Of a stretch of DNA of 64,000 nucleotides, positions 33,650 through 44,770 are shown one piece after another. The translations under genes and the position numbers were made by a program. Under the pieces are notes generated by a model. That model searched no databases. It had not been told where the DNA came from and saw only the letters and a list, made by a program, of their open reading frames with translations. The first letter of the stretch is position 1. The number at the start of each line of letters is the position of its first letter. Source of the stretch: Pochonia chlamydosporia 170 (lineage: Eukaryota > Ascomycota > Sordariomycetes > Hypocreales > Clavicipitaceae); assembly GCF_001653235.2 (NCBI RefSeq), contig NC_035790.1, positions 6,324,001-6,388,000 on the forward strand. Reading direction: 5' to 3'.

Positions 33650-34105
33650 TTAAGTTGAGCAACATTGGAAATTTGTTGGTCCCTGACACAGTCCACTAAT
33701 ATACGTTAGCAGGGTCCGACACAAGTTCAGATGAGCGAAGAAGGCTACTGACGGTATAAACTCTCCTGGGCAAGATGCATGGATGTCTCGACAACGACCG
33801 GCGCCAAAGTTACATTCCAAGTTTTCGCAACACTGCACATTGTCGGGTCCAGGGCAGAGACCAGGCACAGAGTTACCACCCCAGCCTTGGCAAGTAAAGG
33901 TTGTCTCACAAATTCCGTACCCCTATTCTTAGGTTAGTAGCTTCTATGAAAGGTCAAAGTCAGCCATTGTATGAGAGTCCAAACTTACCCCTCCGCATTC
34001 GATGCCAATGTATGATCGGGCTTCAAGGTCAGAGGAAGACGGCAAACTGACGGCACAGCTGCCGACAATAAAAGTTGAAAGGATGATATTGACGTTGAAC
34101 TTCAT
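33650..34105 (-). CDS. Small secreted cysteine-rich protein with repeated PGLCxGPxNxQCC motif
   Basis: Three exons: 34105-33989, 33922-33753 and 33695-33650; introns of 66 and 57 bases with good GTAAGT/GTCAGT donors and CTAAC branch points. Joined length 110 residues. The signal peptide is about 1-19 (MKFNVNIILSTFIVGSCAVS), possibly followed by a short propeptide ending LEAR. The mature part has 12 Cys and two copies of a motif, VPGLCPGPDNVQCC and IPGLCQGPTNFQCC; the second appears only after intron removal. Similar C-P-G-P-x-x-x-QCC blocks occur as extra modules in some fungal wall-lytic or lysozyme-like enzymes, but no enzyme domain is present here. It may be an extracellular effector-like or wall-binding protein (inference). 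Confidence 0.8.
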
Positions 34106-36220
34106 TTCGTGCTGGGAACTGAGTGACGCAAAGGCGCTTATAAACTTTTATGGCGACTAACACGTTTAGGTAGTCGTTTCAGACGGACAAGTCCAGACTT
34201 TATACGAAGACTAAACTTTCCATTACACCAATTGTTCTCCAATACGAAAACCGCGACGACTCAAATATAGCCTATATACTCAACAGCATATTCGCATTCG
34301 GGAACTTTTGTCAAGACTTTAGTCTTCAGCCCTACGACGCCCACAGCCATCAGTCTCCAATCGAGCGGGCAGAATCCCAGCAACGCTTACACTGCAACGT
34401 TGACTACTGACAGCTGAGCTATCCAAGCACGGGTATAGTCAAAAAAAGGGTTGCCCAACTTTGGTCGTTGCGGATAGTCGGCATCTTAGTGCTCACTCTG
34501 TTTGCCTAATTTGGCAATTTGAAGTCCGTGATAATTCCCGAGGAAATGCTAACAGAGGATGTCTACGCAAGCCACTGGCTCGTGTATACCGTACATGCAG
34601 AGGCGACAATACACGAAATAAGAGGCACCATCAAGTGGGGTTTCGATTCTCAAAGTGACTCAGGCTTCCCTGGTGTACGACGATACACAATGACGCTTGC
34701 ACCATATTTCAAAGGGTCATTGTGCGGCTCAAGCTTCCATCCTCGTAGTTTCGGCCTTATTAGCCAGCATTTTTCTATTATGCCCATGTCATCGACTGCA
34801 ACAATGGGCAGTAAACGCACCACTGTCCGGAAACTGGCAACCGAAGGGGTCAGACGCCCCGTAGTTCTGAGACTTTGTCTTTCAGTCGCACCACTTCTCA
34901 ACATAATTCCGCATCCATCTAGACAGTCGCTTGCATAATTGGCGTCCACACTTTCACTCAACAATGGGACACGATACTGTTGTGCATGGCCCTTGGATGA
35001 TACTTCATTGCCTACCCTAAAGCCCTTCATAAGTGTCAAGTTTTGTTGAGTTGACCGCGCCACGACAGGAAATAGACTGTATGGTAGTGATTACTTTATA
35101 CTAGACTTCTATTAGTTTACGGTTGAATAACTTCACTCACCAGTTAAGTTATCAGATGCGACCAACACCTCATGAACAGTCAATAGTTGGGTGGTCATTA
35201 CTTAGTTACCACACAACAAAATTAAGAGCTTAGGCTTAACAAAGTCAAGATCCCTTAATAGCTAGCTTCTAGTTAAAGTCTACGATAAGATAATACAGTT
35301 CCTAGTATCATTCCTAACATATTGCAGAACTCAGTCGCAGATGTGTAGTGTTGCGGCCGCGTTGTGGCCGCAGGCAAGTTAACTCTCAGCGTAATCTTCC
35401 TTCGGCCTCGAATGTCTAATCGCGGATCTTCATGATTCACATGGCCCTATAGAGAGAACAAGCCCCAGCTGCCTCGCTATTGAATAGTTGTATATCGTAG
35501 CACCCACAGGCAAAAGTAAGCATCCGCATCGCATCCTACTTGAAGATTCGATACGCTGATCTGAGCAGGGAGCGCATACGCAATTTCGTTGCTCATGATG
35601 TTCCGGGTAGGGAGAGACTAGTTCACTCCTTCAGCAGCAGAGTCACCCAGACAACCACGACGCATCGTACGGACAGTCAACGGACCATATCGATCCAATG
35701 CCTTGGAACAACCCAAGGGGGATGCTTGCAAGGCTTCGAGACAAGCTTCAGGGATATCTTGGGGCGATGGGCCGGATCGACGATGGACAGGGCGGCGGAA
35801 CCGGGGGGCACTGAATAAGACGTCTGCGCACAGCTCCCTGGTACGACAGGAAGTCTGTTCGAGTTGATTAATTTTGAGCTGAGGATATAATTTGACTCCA
35901 CAGCAGGATCTGAACTCCTAGAGTTCTGGACTCCTGGGACTACTGGCCGTCGTCTGGCACACATTAGGCACTGGTCATTAGGAACGGCCCGAAACCAGGG
36001 GCATTAACTTGTTATCTGGATGTGAAGAATCACAATCCAAAGCACGATGTACAACAAACTACATGGTAAAGTTGAACTTCTTGAACCGACACGTCTACGT
36101 TCTGCGGACTGGGTAGTTTGCGCAACACCCGTAACACAACATTTGAAGCTGGTTGTTGTGTACTCCGTACGCCATACTATCACTGCGTTTGGCCCTCTAC
36201 GTAGCACATATTCTACAAAG

Positions 36221-36236
36221 TACGAAGTACTTCGTA
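36221..36236. repeat. Perfect 16-base palindrome
   Basis: TACGAAGTACTTCGTA reads the same on both strands. It lies in gene-free sequence and has no assigned role. Confidence 0.5.
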
Positions 36237-38063
36237 AAGAGCCCAAGTGCTCTATTTCCGCTTTGCTCCAGGGGAGTGACACTAAAACAGTTTCCTGCAT
36301 TCGCCACAAATCTCCCGGTTGCTGGCCTCGCAACGTCTGTGAATGCGTCTCGGTGATTGTGCGAACTTGATCTGAGCCAAACCCACCTGCCAACTTTTCC
36401 TGCTGGTACTGAGACAGGTCATTTACAAAAACAGAAGCATTTGCATTGACCGGTCATTTTTTTTTCGAGAGTCTTGGGGCACCAAACATGACGTGAACCG
36501 CGGCCGCCAAGTGGGCTCGGTGTGAGACATCGTGAGGCTCACCGTGGGAGAATCCCACGACGTCCCGTTGTTTGATTGTAGTATTTGTCTTTATTTTACA
36601 AGAAAATTGAGTCTAGAATTAAGCTACTTGAAACTGAAAAGTCAAAGAATTTCTTCTTACCCCATAATGACATCTCATGCGCAGTCGAGAACATGATGCA
36701 CCTCGCAAAATAGTTGATTGCAATTTCTTGAAGGGGAGGGAAACACAAGACATTGAGTGATAATGTTTCAGCTTTCCAACGAAATGTCGGATGAAAGGCA
36801 AGGCGGGAGACGGAGGGAGGATATGAGGGCGGCTCTCATCAAGATTCAAGATGGTCGGTCAACAAGGTTCGCCCTGCTCCAAACTCCACTCACAGGAACA
36901 CTGGGAGAGAGACAGGGAGAAATTCGGCAGGGAAAATGCATCAAAGATGTCACTGGCACATATGGAGTACAAGAAATATGTGGAGTACGCATAAGTGACA
37001 AGGTAATTACCGTGGCTGTCGTGTTACGGTGATAAACGTTTGATACTGATCATTTCCGGTCGCAAACGCGAGGCGCACATAAACATTGAATCTTCAAACA
37101 AGGCTTCGGACCTTCGGCAATCTGGCGGGCCATTTTGTCTCCTTGCAAGTTACAACCATCGTGCCGGAAATTTGGCCATGGCTTTGTTTTCTTTTGGCAC
37201 CGTAAATTCTCAACCTTTTCCAAGCTAAAGCGGACTATCGCCTGGCTGGAATCAATGTCGCACTGCTTGTTTCCTTTTCTTCCGAGTAGCACAAGTCAGT
37301 TCAGATCAGATCCACCAGACTCTCCGCACTTGAGATGATTACACTCGTCTCCCTGCAGAACATGGGACCAGTCGAGATTCAGGCACGCGGAGTGGAAGCA
37401 ATGAAAAAAAAAAGACATGAGTTTCATTGAGAAAGACATTAGATGCAAATTGATACTAATCACAGTTGGTCTGGAATAGGTTGACAGGAAACCTCACACC
37501 AAGGATCGTGAGTCGCGCTTCGTGAGATCGATCTTTCAATCTCCAGATGTCACTACGCGACAATCAACGCGCCTCTGCCGTCAAGCCAAGGTCGGTTATC
37601 GACCGCCAAAATCTCACTCGGTTCGGCATGACATCCAGCCATCCGCGATCTGTTCAGGCAATAACAAGGGAAAGCGAAGCAGATTTGCTTTTTCTACCCC
37701 ATACACGGAAGGGATGCTTCGAGTAATCTTAACAAGGGGCCCGTCAACCGCTGTGGCAACATGTATAATCGACTTTGTCTCTCATCTCCTTTCCTTTTGC
37801 ATGCGCTATCAGTCTGATTTTGGTCTGGGCCTACATCCCGTGGTTTGAATCTAGCTCGGCTCGACTCTGGTCAGCCAATAATGGAAAGCCTACACAACGA
37901 CAACGGAAATCACAGACATACATGGCACATGTAACCTGCGGCGACCAGGCACGATATCCCTTTGGTAACCATACGGAGTCGACTCATTTTGTTTTGTCTA
38001 GCCTTCACACCTCCCTCTCCCGAGAAACAAGCTCGACCCATCTGATATGGCTCGCTCAACAGT

Positions 38064-38070
38064 TATAAAG
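38064..38070 (+). promoter_or_regulatory. TATA box of the tri-hydrophobin gene
   Basis: TATAAAG followed by a CT-rich stretch, about 160 bases before the ATG at 38225. Confidence 0.5.
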
Positions 38071-38224
38071 ACTGTCTTTCCCGGATGATCTTACCATCAA
38101 CCATCAACCTCGGCATCCTCATCCATTCACTCGCTTCAACCGGTCTCATCGGCTCAGCGCTTCTGAAGACCTTGTTTTTGTGTTTACCTGTGGCATCGTC
38201 CTCACTCGTTTACGTACGACCACA

Positions 38225-39774
38225 ATGAAGTTCCTCGCAGTTGCTTCTCTGCTCTTTGCTAGCACATTGGCTGTGCCGACCAGCCAATGCGGCGAATGCC
38301 AACATCATCATCCTGGCGGCAATAACCCCGGCGGCAACAACCCGGGTGGCAATAATCCTGGAGGAAACAACCCAGGCGGCAATAATCCAGGTGGAAACAA
38401 CCCGGGTGGAAATAATCCTGGTGGCAACAACCCAGGTGGAAATAACCCCGGCGGTAACAACCCAGGTGGTAACAATCCAGGAGGCAATAACCCAGGCGGC
38501 AACAACCCAGGCAGCTACAACCCTTGCCCATCTGGTCTCTACGCCAATCCTCAGTGCTGCTCAACTGATGTTCTCGGTGTTGCTGGTCTGGATTGCAAGA
38601 GCCGTGAGTAGAGTTACATCGTGAACTGAAATCATCCACTAACAAGCCTATAGCATCATCTGCCCCTACCAGCGGCGACAACTTTAAGGCAGTTTGTTCT
38701 GCTAGCGGCAAGCAGGCGAAGTGCTGCGTTGTTCCAGTAGTGAGTGTTAATCCTAGGGACAAGTGAAACAAATAACTTGCTTACTGACTGCGTCAAGGCC
38801 GGCCAAGCCGTTCTCTGCACCGACGCTCCTGGAGGCAATAACCCTGGTGGCAACAACCCAGGTGGTAACAATCCTGGTGGCAACAACCCGGGAGGCAACA
38901 ATCCTGGAGGCAATAACCCAGGCGGCAACAACCCAGGCGGTAACAATCCTGGAGGCAACAACCCAGGAAACAACCCAGGTAACTCTAAAGTTTGCCCTTC
39001 AGGTCTTTATAGCAACCCTCAATGCTGCGACACTAATGTCCTCGGCGTGGCTGCTCTCGGCTGCGGCAACCGTGAGTTACAATACCGTCGAAATTCGTTT
39101 ATAGTCACAACTAACTTAGTACAGCATCCTCCGCCCCAACCAGCGGTGACAACTTTAAGTCAACATGCGCAGCCAGTGGCAAGAAAGCGGTCTGCTGTGT
39201 CGTTCCGGTTGTTAGTAACATGGCCAAACACTGTGACCATAGCACTTGAGTAGCTGACTGATGTTTTTGTAGGCTGGCCAAGCCCTTCTCTGCGAGGACG
39301 CTATCGGAGGCAACAACCCCGGAAATAACCCTGGTGGCAACAATCCCGGAGGCAACAACCCAGGAAACAATCCAGGTGGTAACAACCCAGGCGGCAACAA
39401 CCCTGGTGGCAATAATCCAGGTGGTAACAACCCAGGTGGTAACCCTCCTGCGTCTAAGGTCTGCCCTAAAGGTCTTTACAGCAACCCTCAGTGCTGCTCT
39501 ACGAACGTCCTTGGTGTTGCGGCTCTCGACTGTAAAAACCGTGAGTTTATACATTGCTTGTGAGATTCTATCTCGGATCTAACCGAAACCTAGCATCTTC
39601 GACTCCTAGCAGCGGCGCCAACTTTAAGACTGTCTGCTCTGCCCAGGGCAGACAGCCTCTCTGCTGTGTCCTTCCTGTGGTAAGTTACTTGACATTCGAT
39701 TTCATCGTGACAAGACTAACAGTTGTCGACAGGCTGGCCAGGATGTTCTTTGCACCAAACCTGTTGGTGCTTAA
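38225..39774 (+). CDS. Tri-modular class II hydrophobin with PGGNN spacers
   Basis: Seven exons: 38225-38603, 38654-38739, 38798-39071, 39125-39210, 39273-39540, 39594-39679 and 39733-39774. Joined length 406 residues. A signal peptide (about 1-17, ends LAVPTS) is followed by an odd QCGECQHHH segment and 13 PGGNN repeats. Then come three class II hydrophobin modules, each with eight Cys in the order C-CC-C-C-CC-C ([29 protein letters not shown] in module 1). Modules 2 and 3 are again preceded by PGGNN/PGNN repeats. Each module is split by two introns at the same places: phase 1 after the third cysteine block and phase 0 after PV/AGQ. This shows triplication of a whole module with its introns. 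Class II hydrophobins form amphipathic surface films. Multi-module forms with Gly/Asn-rich spacers are known from Claviceps (TH1 and CPPH1). Confidence 0.93.
38312..38506 (+). repeat. 15-base tandem repeat, 13 copies (PGGNN)
   Basis: Thirteen in-frame copies of a CCN-GGN-GGN-AAY-AAY unit before hydrophobin module 1. Third bases vary between copies, so the protein repeat is kept while the DNA drifts. Confidence 0.9.
38828..38962 (+). repeat. 15-base tandem repeat, 9 copies (PGGNN)
   Basis: Nine copies in the spacer between hydrophobin modules 1 and 2, followed by a shorter PGNN and PGN unit. Confidence 0.9.
39307..39452 (+). repeat. Mixed PGGNN/PGNN tandem repeat
   Basis: Spacer between modules 2 and 3. 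Units of 15 bases alternate with 12-base PGNN units, so this block is less regular than the first two. Confidence 0.85.
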
Positions 39775-41921
39775 ATGAATAAGGTATCCATCCTTGGCGT
39801 TGGAGGACAAGCATCAAAAGCCCTCTTTTTCGCCTCGAAATGTGTCAATACCATCGAGAGGCGGCATGATAACTGTCAAAGGATGATGATTTCTATACAA
39901 TCCATTAATTTCACTGTACATAAGTGTAACCACTCATCCGTCCATCATGACGAGGCAACATATAGTTTCATTAATTTACACATACGACTCAATACAAACA
40001 CGATTTGGATGAAATGTTTATCTGTAGAATGTGAGATTGTGACTGTTAGTTTAGTTGCATACAACTTTTCAACAGGTTATATATGTTCTAGTTTCTACAC
40101 TCATTGTTCCCCATTGGGTCGAAATAGCTGCTTCCTAGGACGATCCCCAGAACTGGCTTGCGCAGTCATTTGATGTTACTAAACATAGAATGCTCGCCAG
40201 GAACATTCCTTCCACCAGTAACGTTATCCTCAGCCAAAATCTGCGGGTACGGGAATGAGTTTCCCAAAAGGTCCCAAAAAGCGGGCGGTGGTTCAACAAG
40301 CGGGAACGAGCTCTGATCAACAACCGACAACAAACCCGAGTCCCACCCCTGTCCAAGCCCACGGCAACTTCACAGCTTCAATATGGTTGTGGTTTAGCTT
40401 GCCCTGGGCGCCAAGCCGGCCGTGTCAGCAAATGAGGTCATGGAGTGGAGGAGGCTGTGATGGGATTACTGATCAAGAGCAAGGAATTTTCGCTTCTTGG
40501 CAACTTGGGACTACTATTCTCTTTCCAGGTGTCACAGGACGAGGTGTAGTGTGTGGCCACAAACTCGGTCAGGTTGTACTTGTACTGTGTGTCGAAGATA
40601 CCGACTGGAGGGACAAATCAGAATCTAGACAGTGTGTAGATAGATATGCGCGTAATGTGTAGGCGCGGTAGTCGCCGCGTTAAACACTCTAAGAATGCGA
40701 CGGTGAAGATGAGTTGAGGACGAGTGAGTTTGGTCTGGTGGCACCAGACCTGTTGGCAACGGCGAACATGGTAGCTGCCTAGGAGATGTGATTTGGTTGC
40801 AGCACACACAGCTCGTAATCCAGTGGAAGGTTGGCACCGGGGACAGCCGTTATTGAAGGCGAAGGAACGAGGAGTGTCAATCTAGTGAGGGAGAAAGAGA
40901 TCGAGTGCCTCGATGCTTGTGAACACCTGAGGAGAAGAGGATATCGTCTCATTCAACTTGGAAGCTATCACAAACTAGTAACCATGATTCCAGTTATACG
41001 CCTCAAAGAGCAGTGCAAAATGGCTACGTTATTACTACAACCAAGAATAAGTTTCAGTTTTATAAGACCAACCGTTTGTCTAGTTTCAGTTCTATAGCGT
41101 CTTTGTCAACTTAGCACGACAGTTACTACCATGTTTCAGGATAAAGTCTGTGCTTGAAAGTGCTAAAGATAAGAGCAGATACTGAAATTCGGTTTTGACA
41201 CTGGCGTGTTTCTACTGTCTCAGCGCCTCTCGATGACATTGACCTGTGGTGGCAGTAGTGGCCAATAAGCCTCGAGGAGCAACATGCCATAATTTTCCCA
41301 GGTACAGAATACTATACGTTAGTTACCTTGCGATACTAGTAAGTAACAAGGCACAATAAAATTATTGATTCAGAGATTAATAATGGTACTTGTTGTTTTG
41401 TGCTAAATCTAATTAGCATACCACATCAGGCTGGTGGCTGTTACGCTGCAAGCGCTGACCGAATATAGCTAAGCCGCGTATTTTGGTCTCAAAGCTATTA
41501 ATCCCACAGAATTCCAGTACAAAAGGCGTCACTGTGAGAGGAAATAGACGCGAAGGTGGCTGTTGAAGGAGAGACACTGCAGCCTACCGGCCAGGTCTTA
41601 GAAGATTTCAACAAGGTAACAGCCCTGTTGGACGGCTTACAGAGATTACGAAAAGTCATAGCGTTGCCCCTGAAGATTTCTAGACTGCTAAATTAACTGG
41701 ACAGCAACTTGATCTAGGTAAGAGCAAGTCAATTTTAACCAAGAACGGTTAGGCTTGGTACTTTTATATTGTAAAAAGCTGCAAATTAATTTGCTATAAT
41801 ATATTTTATTAGGTATATGTAGGATCTCTCTAAGTTTGTTATTAAAAGACTTAGTTCTAGTTTCTTGTCATATTCCCTTATCAATTTCTAGTATCTCTAT
41901 TTACACCTTATTATTTGTTAC
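39775..41921. other. 2.1-kb intergenic region, AT-rich to the right
   Basis: 3' flank of the hydrophobin gene, then sequence without a supportable gene. From about 41300 it becomes AT-rich with many TTA/TAA/CTAG-like words, up to the rhodopsin-domain gene. Confidence 0.4.
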
Positions 41922-43398
41922 ATGACTAACTGCCACAGCCAAGCGACTAACAAGCCAAAGAACGGAATCACTGTGCCCATTATGTTACTACCGCGAGAAT
42001 TCGAAACTGAACTTAATAAATCATCTCTGATAACCGCAGTAGCTTCACTTCTCATGGTTATTACGATTCTATCTACCGCAACACGGCTCGTAACAAGATA
42101 TGTGATAATGCGCGTTTTTAAGCTAGACGATTCTCTCGTCTCAGTTGCTGCAGTAAGCATTTCGTTTGTTAAAGGAAGGTTTTTAGCAGGCTAGACGCTA
42201 ACTCAAGTATGCAGGGCATTGCTATTATTCAGTCAGTCCTAGTAATTCTCGAAGGCTCACACGGATTGGGAAAGCATCAAGATATACTGCAGGCTTCAAA
42301 TATCCCATTCATCTTAAAGGTTTGCCAATCATACTACTACTAAGCTTCATGAGATACAGGCTGACCAGATGGACGGCACCACAGGCGGAATATGCCTCTT
42401 CTATATTATTTGTGCTATCCGTGCTTTTATCAAAATTATCTGCAACTAGGACCCTTCTACAAATGTCTATAAGAAGTCACGACCACCCAATCCTAGCACT
42501 CGAGGTTATTATAGGACTCTGGGCGCTATCATCTATTATTACGCTATTGTTCCAATGCAAACTGCCGCAGCCGTGGGACGTCGCTAGTGGCTATTGCATC
42601 CAGCAGGCAAGTACATGAATTACTATGCACCAAGCTAACAGATATAATTGCCTAACATTATAAAATAGGCATCATTTTGGATGTATTTAGATGTAATAAA
42701 CATTTTGACAGATATTGTTACTGTGGTTATTATGGTAGATATCTTTAGAAGGTCACAACTGTCACGGTATAAGAAATGTTTGGTAATTGGCGTGTTTGGG
42801 GGCCGGTTGTTGTAAGTTGTTTTTGAAAGAGCTGTATATTTGGCAAGCTCGCTAACCAGTATATCATAGCAACATCCCAGCAAATGTATGCCACATTTAT
42901 TACTTTGGCCAGGCTATAAACTCGAAAGACCACACATTCAGCATGTGGCTACCGACAATTATTAGACAAGTTGTTCAATGCATGAGCATAGTCACCACAT
43001 GCATGCCAACTCTGAAGCCATTCCTTGATAGCCTTGAATCCGGACAGATGAACGCCGGCGACGTCCATCAGACAAAATCCCAGAATACCGGAAGTAATAG
43101 CGACTATTATTCAGGGTTGGGGAGCCAACAGCGAGGCCGGAACTCAAAGATACAGCCTTCTAACGCCACTCATGGGTCTAGCGGTGTCAATCATCGCAAA
43201 ATGTATGAGATGGAAGATGTAGATGCTGCATTAGAGAAGAAGATGGGCACATTGGCGTCTGCTACAGCAGGCTGCACACCTAACGATGCGGCATGGGATG
43301 AAAAAGGCCATGCCAGCCAAACGGTATTAATTCAGCAAACTTGGCGCGTCGATGTAGAGTCGAACAGTACAAGTGAATCAGAAACTGATACCGCTTAG
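41922..43398 (+). CDS. Fungal rhodopsin-domain (SAT4/PTH11-like) seven-helix membrane protein
   Basis: Five exons: 41922-42152, 42215-42319, 42385-42606, 42669-42811 and 42870-43398, 409 residues. Splicing is supported by phase and family motifs: FILK/AEYASS resembles the FQKAEYAS stretch of this family, and RLF/NIPANV restores helix 6. The third intron begins GC rather than GT (CAG/GCAAGT), the usual form of rare GC-AG introns. Seven hydrophobic segments can be placed: LITAVASLLMVITILS, the VSVAAGIAIIQSVLVIL region, SSILFVLSVLLS, VIIGLWALSSIITLLF, VINILTDIVTVVIMV, VFGGRLFNIPANV, and IIRQVVQCMSIVTTCMP. A long hydrophilic C-terminal tail follows. Members include the appressorium-related Pth11-like receptors, but most have no known ligand. 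A- and T-ending codons are common, unlike the genes on either side of the island. Confidence 0.8.
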
Positions 43399-44770
43399 CG
43401 AGAATGTAGGGAAAAGGCCACGATGTTTTTATCTCAAACTATTCTACGCTTCTAAGAGCATTGCGAGCTCCTAATCGTTTATATTTTATTTTGTGTGTTT
43501 ACACTTTAGCTATTACATGTATTAATTTCTAGTTGTATTTTCCCAGACCGTTTAGGTTCTATTAGTTTTCCTTCTCTCTTTTTTATTTCTAATACGCAGT
43601 ATTTACCTTTTACTGTATTCTCTCTTATTTGCTGTACTTGCATTTCGGTTTAATAGTCGCCGCCTTTTTATTTTTTGAATTGCAATGGCCTGCTGTTTCA
43701 TAGCACGGTAAATCTCTTTCTTTAGAGTCTGCTTAGTTTCTTATGAATCAATTTTCAATTTCTTCTAACGAGGTTAAGTGGTTTTTACAGAAATAAATAA
43801 CGCTAGGGCAAGCCTCTACGTATAGAGAGACAATCTTTGCAAAATAGATTGGCCGCGCTGTGCTTTGACATTGACTGACATGGATACTATTGTCTCGCCA
43901 CAATTAAAGCGCCACGTTGTCCAGGCCCTGTTAGTATCTTCTGACGATTATAGAAATTAGGTGACCTCTCTGTTTCATAAATGTCTTTTAAATCCCCAAG
44001 TCTAGAACTTTACTCTTAGAACCTCTATAATTTGTGTTTTGCCCAACATTGAGACTTGTTTTAGCGGAATACGTTATATGCGAACCGTGCACCTTATCAG
44101 GTCTCACTGCTAGAGAAAATTAATATTTGCCGATTAATAGAATTTTAGTATAGAGCTTAATTTAGGGGCTATATGGCATGCTTTTTTGCCAAGTTGTTAC
44201 CGTACTATGACACATCTTGAGAGCGCACTAATGTAGTAGGTAAAGTAAAATATAAGACTGGTAGCAAATACTAGACTATTGTTAAGGATAGAAGCTTGTA
44301 TTTATCTGTCTCTCCCGCAAATTTTAACGAGCTTTAGATAATTGGCATTACAACCGCACACAAAGTCATGATATGTCAAGACACAGCAGTCCGTGCATAC
44401 ACGATATTGACTATACCCCTGCAAAGACCCGAAGTAACAACCCCAGAAAGGCAGCCTAGTAAATGTGGGCGATAGTTTTAGTCGTAACGACGGCATGACT
44501 CGGTCTACCTACGGGAAGGATCATAGCTACCATGCCACACCTACGGAGAGTAAGACATAATAGTCTTTGTACCCCCTAGGCAAAATTACTCGCTCTGGGC
44601 CAAACGCAAGAGTGTACATTCTGCTTTGTATTGCTACACTTTGTTTCTTGTATAAGAATACATTGCCCTACTCTCTGTTCTTTTGCTTTGCGATTTGTAT
44701 AGCTGCAAATCGGCCAGTCGCTCTTTTAATAACCTTTTGGTGCACACTTTTTGGTGTTTGTACCCCGAAT
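43399..44770. other. AT-rich intergenic region
   Basis: 1.4 kb rich in A+T, with no gene. The word pattern (many TTA, TAG, CTA) resembles degraded repeat sequence, but I see no terminal repeats or transposase frame. Confidence 0.4.

Larger units (their letters stand above)
34106..38224. other. 4.1-kb gene-poor region
   Basis: No gene can be supported. Parts (about 35060-35340) are AT-rich. It contains short palindromes: TACGAAGTACTTCGTA at 36221-36236 and a hairpin TGCGGCC/GGCCGCA at 35352-35372. Overlapping frames near 34519-35063 lie antiparallel and have no motifs. The last 170 bases are the hydrophobin promoter. Confidence 0.45.

Noticed and set aside
34519..35063. Plus and minus frames of about 138 codons facing each other
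   Set aside because: Shadow-like antiparallel pair without motifs; no intron structure could be built.
38308..38505. Minus-strand LLPPG repeat frame over the hydrophobin gene
   Set aside because: It is the reverse reading of the PGGNN repeat; the plus-strand gene with signal peptide and Cys pattern explains it.
42320..42384. Apparent frameshift in the rhodopsin-domain gene
   Set aside because: Using the acceptor at 42384 (ACCACAG) instead of 42354-42355 restores FILK/AEYASS in frame, so the gene looks intact.
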